The notes: generated from the sequence alone by a model not told the origin. Shown: positions 28,482 through 38,005, counted from the stretch's first letter. The stretch: DNA of 64,000 bases from Cognatishimia sp. F0-27 (GCF_020667845.1 NZ_JAFMPQ010000003.1:62001-126000); one strand, 5' to 3'. Program-made: numbers and translations.

Positions 28482-29546
28482 ATGACTTTTGAGAACACCA
28501 CGCGGCGGCGCGTTCTGGGCTCTGTCGCGGCGGCGGCGATGGCGGTTGCCGGGCTGGGCCTGAGCCCGAAGGCGGCCGAGGCGCAGGAGGTGACGCTGAC
28601 CCTGCACCAGTTCCTGCCGGCGCAGGCCAACGTGCCGAAGCTGATCCTTGACGTCTGGGCGGACAATATCGAGGAAGCCTCGGACGGTCGGATCGCGATC
28701 CAGCGCTTCCCGGCGATGCAGCTTGGCGGCACGCCGCCGGAGCTGATCGATCAGGCGATCGACGGGGTGGCCGATATCGTCTGGGCGGTGAACGGCTTCA
28801 CGCCGGGGCGCTTCCCACACACGGAAGTGTTTGAACTGCCGTTCATGACGGAGAATGCGCGGGCGACGTCCTACGCGTTCTGGAAAATGTATGAAGAGCA
28901 TATGGCGGATGCCGATTATGCGGATGTGAAGGTTCTGGGCACATGGGTCCACGGGCCGGGCATGCTGCACACCAAGGAGCCGGTGGCTTCGCCGGAGGAT
29001 CTGCAGGGGATGAAGATCCGCGGCGGCTCGCGGATGGTCAACCAGTTGCTGGAGCGGGTCGGGGCGGAGCCGATCGGCCTGCCGGTGACGGCGATCCCGG
29101 AGGCGCTTTCGAAAGGCGTGATCGACGGCACGACGATCCCGTGGGAGGTGACGCCCGCGCTCAAGGTGCCGGAGCTGGTGTCGAACCACACCGAGTTCGA
29201 CGGCCCGCCGCTGTACAACCTGACCTTCGTTCTGGCGATGAACAAGGACAAGTGGGAGAGCCTTCCGGAGGACCTTCAGGCGATCATCGACGCCAATTCC
29301 GGGCTGGAGTTCTCGGTTTTTGCGGGCGGCACGCAGGCGGATGCGGACGGGCCCGCGCGACAGATCGCGGTGGATATGGGCAACACCATCATCACCGTGT
29401 CCGAGGAAGACGCGGCTAAGTGGGAAGAGATGGCCGCCCCGGTCTATGACGCGTGGATTGCGGATGTGGCGGACAAGGGCATGGACGGTCAGGCGCTGAT
29501 CGACCAGGCCAAGGCGCTCATGGCGGAGTATGACGCGGCGAACTGA
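28482..29546 (+). CDS. TRAP transporter substrate-binding protein (system 2)
   Basis: The 354-residue DctP-type protein begins MTFENTTRRRVLGSVAAAAM, which reads as a twin-arginine signal rather than the usual Sec signal, with a cleavage-type AEAQE site. ATG 28482 follows GGGAGAG. The binding helix MKIRGGSRMVNQLLERVGAEPIG holds the conserved arginine. It is first in a three-gene TRAP unit divergent from a LysR regulator. Confidence 0.9.
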   Translation: MTFENTTRRRVLGSVAAAAMAVAGLGLSPKAAEAQEVTLTLHQFLPAQANVPKLILDVWADNIEEASDGRIAIQRFPAMQLGGTPPELIDQAIDGVADIVWAVNGFTPGRFPHTEVFELPFMTENARATSYAFWKMYEEHMADADYADVKVLGTWVHGPGMLHTKEPVASPEDLQGMKIRGGSRMVNQLLERVGAEPIGLPVTAIPEALSKGVIDGTTIPWEVTPALKVPELVSNHTEFDGPPLYNLTFVLAMNKDKWESLPEDLQAIIDANSGLEFSVFAGGTQADADGPARQIAVDMGNTIITVSEEDAAKWEEMAAPVYDAWIADVADKGMDGQALIDQAKALMAEYDAAN

Positions 29547-29967
29547 GCGTTGGCGTGACAGGCCGGGCACCGCTTCCCACGCGCTTGGGGGGCGGTGCTT
29601 TCATGTCCGGAACGTGTGCACGGGGCGACGGGCGGGGGGCGCTGCCCCCCCGCACCCCCCGGAGTATTTCGGGACAGAAGAAACAGGGCGCGCGCGGGGG
29701 GCGGACCTGGTGCGGGGTGCGGGAGACGCGAGGCGTATGGGCGCCCGGCCTCCTGGCGCCTTAATGGGGGATCGGGGAGCGGTTGTGCCGCCAAGCGGGT
29801 TCCCGGCGCGGTGTGGATATGCCACAGAGCCTGCCGAACGGTCATGCAGCCGGGCAAGCGGCGTGGCGGCGAGAGCGCGGGGGCGGGCCAGCCCCGGCAC
29901 GGATGACGGCGGGGTGCGGCGGGCATCGCCTGTTCCCCCGCACGGGGTGGGATGAAAGGGCAGGGAA
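29547..29967. other. Long spacer inside TRAP unit 2, with a dispersed hairpin repeat
   Basis: The 421 bp between the binding-protein and small-permease genes are longer than usual for a TRAP operon. They contain one copy of the GC-hairpin element (29631-29684) and otherwise GC-rich sequence without a credible gene. The element may uncouple high expression of the binding protein from the permease genes. Confidence 0.5.
29631..29684 (+). repeat. Dispersed GC-hairpin element, copy 1
   Basis: The element has a GGGGGCGCTGCCCCC-type hairpin, a short variable joint, then CCCCCCGGAGTATTTC and GGACAGAAGAAAC. The same order recurs at six other sites in this window, always outside genes. Confidence 0.8.
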
Positions 29968-30570
29968 TTGCAGAAGGTGCATGGGTGGATGATCCGGCTG
30001 ACGCGCGGATTTGCCGGACTTGGCGGCGTGGTTCTGTTGGGGCTGATCGTGCTGGTCTGTCTGTCGGTGGCGGGGCGGGCGATCAACACGTGGTTGCATG
30101 GCGACTGGATCACCGCCGTGGCGCCGGGCTTTGCGGAATGGGTTCTGGCCAGCGGCGTGGGGGCGATCCGGGGCGATTTCGAGCTGGTCGAGGCGGGGAT
30201 CGCGTTTTGCATCTTTGCCTTCATTCCCTATTGCCAGGTCACCGCGGGGCATGCGTCGGTCGATATCCTGACCAATGCGTTCGCGCCGGTTGTCCAGCGG
30301 CTGGTGGTGTTTGCGGCGGAGGCGCTTTTTGCCGTCGCGCTTGTGGTGATCGCGGTGCAGCTTGAGAGCGGGATGGCGTCGAAGATCCGCTCGGGCCAGC
30401 AGACGATGCTGTTGCAGCTGCCGATCTGGTGGGGCTATGCGGCGAGCCTTGTGGGGGCGAGCCTTGCGGCTGCGGCGGGCGTCTACATGGCCGGGATCCG
30501 GTTCTACGAGCTGTTGAGCGGGCGCGACGTGGTCGGCAGCGGCTTGACTGCGGCGGAGGATGTGGCGTGA
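29968..30570 (+). CDS. TRAP transporter small permease (system 2)
   Basis: This 200-residue DctQ-type protein has four predicted helices and the motif GHASVDILTNAF in the place of the family GHVRID/VD signature. The start is uncertain: TTG 29968 follows GGCAGGGA, while ATG 29989 lies 21 bp on. Its stop overlaps the GTG of the large permease (GTGA). Confidence 0.83.
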   Translation: MQKVHGWMIRLTRGFAGLGGVVLLGLIVLVCLSVAGRAINTWLHGDWITAVAPGFAEWVLASGVGAIRGDFELVEAGIAFCIFAFIPYCQVTAGHASVDILTNAFAPVVQRLVVFAAEALFAVALVVIAVQLESGMASKIRSGQQTMLLQLPIWWGYAASLVGASLAAAAGVYMAGIRFYELLSGRDVVGSGLTAAEDVA

Positions 30571-31877
30571 GCACTCTCGAGATCGGGCTGTATTCCTTTC
30601 CGGCGCTGCTGGTGATGATTTTCCTGCGCGTGCCGATTGGCCTGGCGATGTTTGTGACCGGGTTTGCGGGGCTATATCTTGTGACCGGGTCGCCGAACAT
30701 GGCGCTGGCGCGGCTCAAGACGGAGGCCTACACCACGTTTTCGAGCTATTCGCTGTCCATTGTGCCGATGTTCCTGCTGATGGGCTATTTCGCGACGCTG
30801 GGCGGGATGAGCCAGGCGTTGTTCCGGGCCGCGGAGAGCTTCCTCGGGCATCGCAAGGGCGGGGTTGCCATGGCGGCGATCGGGGCCTGTGCGGGGTTTG
30901 GCGCAATCTGTGGCTCGTCGCTGGCCACGGCGGCGACCATGAGCCGGGTCGCGCTTCCGGAGCTCAAGGCCTATGGCTACAAGGGCGGGTTCTCCACCGC
31001 CACGCTGGCGGCGGGGGGCACTTTGGGCATCCTCATTCCGCCCTCGGTCGTTCTGGTGATCTACGCGATCCTGACCGAGCAGAACATTGCCAAGCTGTTT
31101 CTGGCCGCGTTCATCCCGGGCATCATGGCGGCCATCGGCTACATGATCGCGGTGTCGGTCTATGTGCGGCTCAACCCCGGATCGGCGGGGGTGCGGGAGG
31201 CGGTGCCGATGCGCGACCGTTTCCGGGCGCTGTGGTCGGTCTGGCCGGTTCTGGTGGTCTTCGTTGCGGTGGTCGGCGGGATTTATGGCGGGGTTTTCAC
31301 CCCCACCGAAGGGGCTGCGGTGGGCGCGCTCGGCACGGGGCTCATCGCGCTGATGAATGGCGGTTTGACGCGGGCCACGCTTTTTGCGGCCTTTGCCGAT
31401 ACCGGGCGCTCCACGGCGATGATCTTTTTCATCGTGCTGGGGGCGGCGTTCTATAACGGGTTCCTGGCGTTGACGCAGGTGCCGCAATCGCTCAGCCAGA
31501 TGGTTGTCGAGCAGGGGTTTGCGCCGATCACGGTGCTCTGCGTCATCCTGCTGCTTTATCTCGTGTTCGGCTGTTTCATGGACAGCCTGTCGATGATCCT
31601 TCTGACGGTACCGATCTTCTTTCCGGTGATCTCGGCGCTGGATTTCGGGATGAGCGCGGAGCATGTGGCGATCTGGTTCGGGATTCTTGTCCTGATCGTC
31701 GTGGAGGTTGGATTGATCACGCCGCCTGTGGGCATGAACCTCTTTGTGATCAACGCGATGGATCGGGCGACGCCCATGGTCGAGACCTACCGCGCGGTGC
31801 TCTATTACGTCGCGTCCGATCTGGTTCGGGTGGTGATCCTTGTGGCCTTCCCGTCGATCACGCTGTTCCTGTTGTAG
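30567..31877 (+). CDS. TRAP transporter large permease (system 2)
   Basis: The 436-residue DctM-type permease starts at GTG 30567 (VSTLEIGLYSFPALL), 6-10 bp after GGAGGA and overlapping the small-permease stop. It has about 12 helices, with CGSSLATAATMSRVALPEL, LAAGGTLGILIPPSVVLVIYA and VGLITPPVGMNLFVINAM. The intact PPSVVLVIYAIL stretch is a useful comparison for the amber codon in system 3. Confidence 0.9.
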   Translation: MSTLEIGLYSFPALLVMIFLRVPIGLAMFVTGFAGLYLVTGSPNMALARLKTEAYTTFSSYSLSIVPMFLLMGYFATLGGMSQALFRAAESFLGHRKGGVAMAAIGACAGFGAICGSSLATAATMSRVALPELKAYGYKGGFSTATLAAGGTLGILIPPSVVLVIYAILTEQNIAKLFLAAFIPGIMAAIGYMIAVSVYVRLNPGSAGVREAVPMRDRFRALWSVWPVLVVFVAVVGGIYGGVFTPTEGAAVGALGTGLIALMNGGLTRATLFAAFADTGRSTAMIFFIVLGAAFYNGFLALTQVPQSLSQMVVEQGFAPITVLCVILLLYLVFGCFMDSLSMILLTVPIFFPVISALDFGMSAEHVAIWFGILVLIVVEVGLITPPVGMNLFVINAMDRATPMVETYRAVLYYVASDLVRVVILVAFPSITLFLL

Positions 31878-31960
31878 CCGGGGCGCGGTCATGGTCACAC
31901 CCATGGCAGGGGCCCTGTGCGGCAGGGCGACAGGTCTGGACGGGACGGAAATGCTGTGCG

Positions 31961-32010
31961 GCGGGGGCGCTGCCCCCGGACCCCCGGAGTATTTTGCGAC
32001 AGAAGAAGCG
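31961..32010 (+). repeat. Dispersed GC-hairpin element, copy 2
   Basis: GCGGGGGCGCTGCCCCCG followed by ACCCCCGGAGTATTTT and GCGACAGAAGAAG. It lies 84 bp after the TRAP permease stop, in the position expected of a terminator, although its T-run is short. Confidence 0.8.
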
Positions 32011-32125
32011 GGGGGCGGTGCTGTGTGCTGCCCGGTGGAAAGGTCGGGATGGGGCGTCGAGGTGGGCGTTGTGCGGCGGGGCGGCGCATGGCCGGTTGGG
32101 GCGCGGTGGACTGAAGGCCGGTGCG

Positions 32126-32175
32126 GCGGGGGCGCTGCCCCCGGACCCCCGGAGTATTTTGCGACAGAAGAAGCG
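32126..32175 (+). repeat. Dispersed GC-hairpin element, copy 3
   Basis: Identical to copy 2 over its 50 bp, because it lies in the second unit of the 114-bp duplication. Confidence 0.8.
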
Positions 32176-32338
32176 GGGGGCGGTGCTGGGTGCTGCCCGG
32201 TGGAAAGGTCGGGATGGGGCGTCGGGGTGGGCGTCTCTCGCGCGCGACAGGGCGCGGGTTTGCGAACAGAAGACGCATCGGCCAGATTGGCCATGCGAGA
32301 CGGATCATGGGTTGATTTGACCAGAGAGGGAGAGCGAC

Positions 32339-33100
32339 ATGCAGTGTGACGGATTGGTGGCCGTGGTGACCGGCGCGGCCAGCGGGCTTGGAGCGGCAAC
32401 GGCGCGGCGTTTGGCGCGTGAGGGCGCGCGGGTTGCGATCCTCGATTACGACGCTGAGGGGGCCGCACGGGTCGCCGGTGAGATCGGTGGGATCGGGATC
32501 GGCTGTGACGTGGGCGATGCCGCGCAGGTTGCCGCAGCGTTTGAGCGGATCGGTTCCGAGCTTGGCGCGGTGCGGGTTGCGGTCAACTGCGCCGGGATCG
32601 GGCTTGCGGCGCGGGTTGTGGGCCGGGACGGGACCCTGTCGACGGACCTGTTCGAGCGCACGATCCGGGTCAACCTGATCGGGTCCTTCCATGTCATGGC
32701 GCATGCCTCGCGGATGATGATGGCCGAGGCGCCCCTCGAGACCGGCGAGCGGGGCGTCGTGATCAACACCGCCTCCATCGCCTATCAGGACGGCCAGGTC
32801 GGGCAGACCGCCTATGCCGCGTCCAAGGGGGGCATCGCGGCCATGTGCCTTCCGGCGGCGCGCGAGATGGCCAAGCAGGGCGTGCGCGTGATGGCGATTG
32901 CGCCGGGGCTGTTCCACACGCCGATGATGGAGGGGCTGCCGGAAGAAACCACTGCGGGAATCGTCGCGAACATTCCCTTCCCGCACCGGCTCGGTGATCC
33001 GGATGAATACGCTCTGATGGTCAGCCAGATCGTCGCCAACCCCTATCTCAACGGAGAGGTCATCCGGCTGGATGCGGCTGTGCGGCTGCCGCAGCGGTAA
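32339..33100 (+). CDS. SDR dehydrogenase, 3-hydroxyacyl-CoA dehydrogenase type 2-like
   Basis: This 253-residue short-chain dehydrogenase has the cofactor motif TGAASGLG (residues ~11-18), the aspartate after strand 2 (LDYD) that prefers NAD+, NCAGIG, and the catalytic Ser-Tyr-Lys set (NTASIAYQDGQVGQTAYAASK). The C-terminal PFPHRLGDPDEYA resembles HSD10-type 3-hydroxy(-2-methyl)acyl-CoA dehydrogenases. It lies between two TRAP systems on the same strand and may oxidise a hydroxyacid derivative they import; the substrate is not known. Confidence 0.85.
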   Translation: MQCDGLVAVVTGAASGLGAATARRLAREGARVAILDYDAEGAARVAGEIGGIGIGCDVGDAAQVAAAFERIGSELGAVRVAVNCAGIGLAARVVGRDGTLSTDLFERTIRVNLIGSFHVMAHASRMMMAEAPLETGERGVVINTASIAYQDGQVGQTAYAASKGGIAAMCLPAAREMAKQGVRVMAIAPGLFHTPMMEGLPEETTAGIVANIPFPHRLGDPDEYALMVSQIVANPYLNGEVIRLDAAVRLPQR

Positions 33101-33366
33101 CCGGTGCGCGCCGCGGGATATGCCGGATCGGGCCGCGCTCCGGCGCGGCGCCGTGTGGTGTGCGTTGCATCGGCGGGGCGCGTCAGGAGGGGAGCACCGT
33201 CTTGGCGGTTGAAGCGGGGCCTTCGGACAATCGCGGTGCGTGCAAGTGCCCGTCGCCTGTTCCGCGGGAGGCGGAGAGGGGTTGCGCCGGGCGACAGGCG
33301 CGCTAGGCTCTGCGCCCAAGGCGGGACAAACCGCCGCACAAGAACGACATATCAAGGGAGGGGCCC

Positions 33367-34383
33367 ATGCCCAGTATGACAGCAAAACTGCTGACCACGG
33401 CGATTGCCATGACTTTTGCCACCGAAGCGCTCGCGACCGAGTGGAACGTCTCCGTCTGGGGCAAGCGCCGCGCCTTTACCGAGCATATCCACAAGCTTGC
33501 CGAGCTGGTCGAGGAAAAGACCGATGGCGCGTTCACCATGAACATCTCCTACGGGGGCCTGTCGAACAACCGCGAGAACCTTGACGGGATTTCCATCGGG
33601 GCCTTCGAGATGGCGCAGTTCTGTGCCGGATACCACCCCGACAAGAACCGCGCGATCACGGTGCTGGAACTGCCGTTCCTCGGTGTGGCCAATCTCGAGG
33701 AAGAAGTGGCGGTGAGCCATGCGGTCTATGACCATCCGGCCGTCGCCGAGGAGATGGCGCAGTGGAACGCCAAGATGCTGATGACCTCGCCGATGCCGCA
33801 ATACAACATCGTGGGGACCGGTGACGCGCGTGATGAGCTGTCCGAGTTCGACGGGATGCGGGTGCGCGCGACAGGCGGGCTTGGCCGTGCCTTCGAGGCG
33901 GTGGGCGGCGTGCCGACCTCGGTGACCGCAACGGAAGCCTATCAGGCGATGGAGTCGGGCGTTGTGGACACGGTGGCCTTTGCCCAGCACGCGCATCTGT
34001 CCTTCGGCACGATCAACCAGGCCGATTGGTGGACCGCGAACCTCAACCCCGGCACGGTGAACTGCCCGGTGGTTGTCAATATCGACGCCTACGAGATGCT
34101 GAGCGATGCGGAACGCACCGCGCTGGATGAAAGCGTTGATGAGGCGATCGCGCATTACCTCACCAATTACGCCGAGCTGCTTGAGCGCTGGGACAGCGTC
34201 CTGGCCGAGAAGGGCGTCCAGAAGGTCGAGATCTCCGAGGACGAGCTGGCCAAGTTCCGCGAAGTGGCGGGCAAGCCGATCCATGATGCATGGCTCGAAG
34301 AGATGGCCGCGCAGGGCATGCCGGCGCAGGAGCTCTACGATCTTGTGATGGGCACGCTCGAAAAGGCGCGCATGTCCAACTGA
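33367..34383 (+). CDS. TRAP transporter substrate-binding protein (system 3)
   Basis: The 338-residue DctP-family protein starts MPSMTAKLLTTAIAMTFATE with a Sec signal ending near ALA-TEW. GGGAGGGG precedes the ATG. The ligand segment MRVRATGGLGRAFEAVGG contains the conserved arginine. It opens the third TRAP unit, followed by a strong intercistronic hairpin. Confidence 0.88.
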   Translation: MPSMTAKLLTTAIAMTFATEALATEWNVSVWGKRRAFTEHIHKLAELVEEKTDGAFTMNISYGGLSNNRENLDGISIGAFEMAQFCAGYHPDKNRAITVLELPFLGVANLEEEVAVSHAVYDHPAVAEEMAQWNAKMLMTSPMPQYNIVGTGDARDELSEFDGMRVRATGGLGRAFEAVGGVPTSVTATEAYQAMESGVVDTVAFAQHAHLSFGTINQADWWTANLNPGTVNCPVVVNIDAYEMLSDAERTALDESVDEAIAHYLTNYAELLERWDSVLAEKGVQKVEISEDELAKFREVAGKPIHDAWLEEMAAQGMPAQELYDLVMGTLEKARMSN

Positions 34384-34395
34384 TCTTGGACAGGC

Positions 34396-34424
34396 GGCCC
34401 CGGCGCGTGCAGTGCGCCGGGGCC
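34396..34424 (+). terminator. Intercistronic hairpin after the TRAP 3 binding-protein gene
   Basis: An 11-bp perfect stem (GGCCCCGGCGC/GCGCCGGGGCC) with a 7-nt loop begins 12 bp after the stop. The tail GGTTTGACTTT is only partly T-rich, so it may protect the upstream mRNA end or attenuate rather than fully stop transcription into the permease genes. Confidence 0.6.
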
Positions 34425-34457
34425 GGTTTGACTTTCTGACAGGGTGGGGAGGCCGCG

Positions 34458-35090
34458 ATGGCCGGATCGGCATCGGTTCTGAGCGACGACAGCACGCTCA
34501 GTCGTCTGGATCGAGCGTTGCGCCGGGTGGAATGGGGCATGGCCTTCGTTTCCGGGATCGGGGCCTTCATGCTCATGGTGCTTGCGGTGGTCTCGGTCAC
34601 CGGGCGCGAGTTCTTCGAGGAGCCGCTGCGCGGCTACGTGGACTGGATCGAGGCGGCGATGCCGCTGATCGCGATTTTCGGCATTTCCTACGTCATGCGC
34701 GAGGGCGGGCACATCCGGATGGATATCGTGGTGGGCCAGCTCAAGGGGCGCTGGCTCTGGGCGGCGGAATTCATCACCACCTGCGCAATCCTGATGCTGA
34801 TGGTGCTATTGGTCTGGGGGTCCTGGGCGCATTTCGACCGGTCCTTTGACTTCAGCGCGCCGAACTGGTCACGAGACAGCTCGATCGATATCGGCCTGCC
34901 GATCTGGCCGGCAAAACTTGTCGTGCCGGTCGCGTTCTCGGTGATCTCGCTGCGGCTCGTGCTGCAGCTCTGGGGATACGGGCGGGCTTTCCTGCGCGGT
35001 GAGGAGCGCCCCGTGGCGGTGCCGCTGGTGCAGACCGCAGCGGAAATGGCGGCCGCCGAGGCGGCTCAGGTGAAAGGGCACGATCTATGA
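34458..35090 (+). CDS. TRAP transporter small permease (system 3)
   Basis: This 210-residue DctQ-type protein has four helices and the motif GGHIRMDIVVGQLKGR. GGGGAGG precedes the ATG. It ends 56 bp before the large-permease gene. Both companions look intact, so the system depends on the state of the large permease. Confidence 0.87.
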   Translation: MAGSASVLSDDSTLSRLDRALRRVEWGMAFVSGIGAFMLMVLAVVSVTGREFFEEPLRGYVDWIEAAMPLIAIFGISYVMREGGHIRMDIVVGQLKGRWLWAAEFITTCAILMLMVLLVWGSWAHFDRSFDFSAPNWSRDSSIDIGLPIWPAKLVVPVAFSVISLRLVLQLWGYGRAFLRGEERPVAVPLVQTAAEMAAAEAAQVKGHDL

Positions 35091-35146
35091 CCCGGCGCGA
35101 GATGCGGGTCCGTGCGGCCCGGACGGAGAAGCGAGGGGCGCTCTAA

Positions 35147-36547
35147 ATGGACAGCGTCGAGATTGGCCTTTGGGTCACGGGCGGCATGCTCGTGATGGTG
35201 GTTTTGGGGATGCGGGTGGCCTTTGCCGCCGGGCTTGCGGGGCTTGTCGGCCTGATCTGGATCTTCTGGGCGCGCTCGGATTACGATCCGGAGCGGTTTT
35301 CCTGGGCTCTGGGGGTGGCGGTGAAAACCGCCGGGCAGGTGCCGCATTCCAAGGTGTCGAACCAGGCACTGAGCCTGATCCCGACCTTTATCCTGATCGG
35401 CTATCTGGCCTATTACGCGGGGCTGACACGGGCGCTCTTCGAAGCGGCCAAGCGCTGGATCGCCTGGGTGCCCGGCGGGCTTGCGGTCTCGACCGTGTTC
35501 GCCACCGCCGGATTTGCGGCCGTCTCCGGCGCGTCGGTGGCCACGGCGGCGGTGTTTGCGCGGATCGCGATCCCGGAGATGCTCAAGATTGGCTATGACA
35601 AACGCTTCGCGGCAGGCGTCGTGGCGGCAGGCGGCACGCTGGCCTCGCTGATCCCGCCAAGCGCCATCCTCGTCATCTAGGCGATCATCGTCGAGCAGGA
35701 TGTCGGCAAGCTGCTGCTCGCAGGCTTTATCCCGGGCGTGTTTTCCGCGCTGGTCTATGCGGCGCTGATCATCGGCATGGCGCTCACGATCAAGGGGTTC
35801 GGCCCGCCGGTGGGCGGCTTTACGTGGAAACAGCGCTTCGCGTCGCTGCCGCCGGCGCTGCCCATCGTGGCGGTGGTCGTGATCATCATCTTCTTTGTCT
35901 ACAACCCCTTCGGCGGCGACGCCTGGGGCACGCCGACCGAGGGCGGAGCGGTTGGCGCGTTCATCGTGTTCTGCATGGCGCTCTATCAAGGTATGCGCCT
36001 GCCGGAGCTGCGCGACGCGTTGGTGGAGACGGCAAAGCTCTCGATCATGATCTTCTCGATCATCTGGGGCGTGCTGATCTATGTGCGGTTCCTCGGGTTC
36101 GCCGATCTGCCGAGCGCGTTTTCCGACTGGATCACCGCGCTGCCCTATTCGCCGATGCTGATCCTCGTGTGTATCCTTCTCGCCTATGCGGTTCTGGGCA
36201 TGTTCATGGACGCCATCGGCATGTTGCTCCTGACGCTGCCAGTGGTCTATCCGGCGGTCATGGCGCTGAACGGGGGCGAGTTCGTCGCCGCAGAAGACAG
36301 TGCCTTTGGCATGTCCGGCCCGATGTGCGCCATCTGGTTCGGGATCCTGGTGGTGAAGATGGCGGAGTTCTGCCTGATCACACCACCCATCGGGTTGAAC
36401 TGCTTCGTAGTGGCGGGCGTCCGGCCCGAAGTGTCGGTGCAGGACGTGTTCCGCGGCGTGACCCCGTTCTTTGTGGCCGATGGCGTGACCATCGCGCTGC
36501 TCGTCGCCTTCCCGTGGATCGTGCTGTGGCTGCCATCGCTGGCGTGA
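35147..36547 (+). pseudogene. TRAP transporter large permease (system 3) with in-frame amber codon
   Basis: A DctM-type permease of 466 codons is read in one frame from ATG 35147 to the stop at 36547, except for a single TAG at 35678-35680 (codon 178). The sequence around it reads PPSAILVI-stop-AIIVEQDVGKLLLAGF. System 2 has PPSVVLVIYAILTEQNIAKLFLAAF at the same place, so the lost residue is a tyrosine and the change is one base (TAC or TAT to TAG). No frameshift or other stop is seen, and both halves keep family signatures (GASVATAAVFARIAIPEM; FCLITPPIGLNCFVVAGV). It is either a recent nonsense mutation or a sequencing error; suppression is less likely. Confidence 0.85.
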
Positions 36548-37003
36548 CGCCGGTTTGTCAGGGGGCGTGATCCGCCTGCAAGCGCCCCGCGGCGCCGGGG
36601 CATCTTTTGCGCGCCTTTGGCCCGCAAACCCGCCCGGCGGCATCTGCGCCGCCGGCCTATGCTGTGACGGGAGCGCCCTCCGCATGATCGGTCCTATTGG
36701 CGCGCCGCGCCACCACGCGCGCCCGTCCTGTTTCTTTGGGCTTGAAATATCCCGGGGGGTCCGGGGGGCTGGCCCCCCGGCCATGGTGCCTTTCGGCAAA
36801 ACGGCATCCGGCGGGCGTGCCGTCCCGGTTTCCGCGGTCCCGCAGCGCCTGCCCGGTCGCGAGGCGCAGGGACTGATCCGATGCGCGCCGGTGCCGCACG
36901 CCCCGAGGGGCGGTTTTCGGCCAACGCCATTCCGGTTCCCGGCAGGCCCGTGCTAGGATCCCGCGCGGCCTGCCGCCTCAACGTCCCAGACCGGTTTGAC
37001 CCG
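36548..37003. other. Spacer between TRAP unit 3 and the DUF1036 gene
   Basis: No gene is supported in these 456 bp. The stretch contains an inverted copy of the dispersed GC-hairpin element and otherwise GC-rich sequence. Confidence 0.5.
36726..36780 (-). repeat. Dispersed GC-hairpin element, copy 4 (inverted)
   Basis: Read on the minus strand: GGGGGGCCAGCCCCCC, GGACCCCCCGGGATATTTC, AAGCCCAAAGAAACAGG. It is more divergent than copies 1-3 and is the only copy whose orientation opposes the gene upstream of it. Confidence 0.7.
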
Positions 37004-38005
37004 ATGATCCGACCCGCCTTGTGTCTTGCCCTCGCTGTATCAGCCCTGCTGCTGGCCCGTCCGGCCATGGCAGAGCTGGAAGTCTGTAACGAGACGGACC
37101 TGGCTGCCTCGGTGGCAATCGGGTATTCCGACGCGGGAACGTGGACCTCCGAGGGTTGGTGGCGCATCGCGCCGGGCGCATGCCTGCCCGTCGTGACCGA
37201 CCCGCTGGCGCAGCGCTACTACTACTGGCGGGCCACAAATGCCCATGGCACGTTCCGCACGGGGGATTACTTTTTCTGCACCTCCGAGCAGGTCTTTACC
37301 ATCGCCGGGGACGACGCATGCCAGGAGCGCGGGTTCGACCGCCTGCCGTTTGCCGAGGTGGACACAGGCACGGCGCGCCGCTTTACCGTGACCCTGGATC
37401 CTGCGGATGCGCCCGAACTGCCGGTCCAGCCGGATGCCCTTGTTGCCGACGGCGCGACCGCGCCCGGCGTGCTCGAGGAGGCGGGCCAATCGCGCATCGA
37501 GGGGCAGGGGGTGTTCAGCCATTGCGACGCGGGTGACTGCATGATCGTGGCTGAGGGGCGGCGCGTTCTGGTCGGGTCCGGTCGGGCGCAGCTTCTCAGG
37601 CTGGCCCGCAACACGCCGATCCGCTTTGTGGGCCGCGTGCATTCCCGCGAGGGCAGCACCGACCGCATTGCCCTTGCCAGTTTCGAGGAGCTGCCGCGCG
37701 ACCGGTTCGGCCCGGTGCGCGACGCGCTGCAGGGGCGCTGGCAGGCCCTGCGGTCGCCGGGGGCGGTGTTCGAGATCACCGGTGGATTGCGGCAGGACAT
37801 GATCCTTGGCACGCCGGTCTTCGAAGCAACGCTGGATGTGGTGGCGCGCTGCGATGGCGGCGTGGTGGGTCCCGCGCTGTCTTTCGTCTATTTCTCGGGC
37901 GGCAATGACCGGCTGTGCTGGGAAGTGACCTTGCTGGAACCCGACACGCTGATCGTGCTGGAGCCGGGCAAGATCGAGGAAACCGTCTTCCTACGCATGA
38001 ACTGA
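37004..38005 (+). CDS. Secreted DUF1036 protein
   Basis: This 333-residue protein has a Sec signal (MIRPALCLALAVSALLLARP, cut after AMA) and then a DUF1036 domain (about residues 23-125: LEVCNETDLAASVAIGYSDAG, WWRIAPGAC, YYYWRATN). Cysteines in this domain are likely disulfide-bonded in the periplasm. The C-terminal half is unfamiliar. DUF1036 proteins have no settled function; several alphaproteobacteria carry them in the envelope. ATG 37004 is chosen for the signal peptide; an upstream in-frame start would bury it. Confidence 0.8.
   Translation: MIRPALCLALAVSALLLARPAMAELEVCNETDLAASVAIGYSDAGTWTSEGWWRIAPGACLPVVTDPLAQRYYYWRATNAHGTFRTGDYFFCTSEQVFTIAGDDACQERGFDRLPFAEVDTGTARRFTVTLDPADAPELPVQPDALVADGATAPGVLEEAGQSRIEGQGVFSHCDAGDCMIVAEGRRVLVGSGRAQLLRLARNTPIRFVGRVHSREGSTDRIALASFEELPRDRFGPVRDALQGRWQALRSPGAVFEITGGLRQDMILGTPVFEATLDVVARCDGGVVGPALSFVYFSGGNDRLCWEVTLLEPDTLIVLEPGKIEETVFLRMN

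Larger units (their letters stand above)
31878..32338. other. Spacer with a 114-bp imperfect tandem duplication
   Basis: This 461-bp gap contains two copies of a 114-bp unit, 31956-32069 and 32121-32234, with only two differences and a 51-bp spacer. Each unit holds one dispersed GC-hairpin element. The small reading frames that cross it are repeat products and are not supported as genes. Confidence 0.7.

Noticed and set aside
32121-32315. Small frames across the 114-bp duplication
   Set aside because: They are translations of the repeat itself and have counterparts in several frames.
35678-35680. Pyrrolysine or programmed read-through at the amber codon
   Set aside because: Paralogues have tyrosine at the site, the change is one base, and no read-through context or pyl genes are seen.
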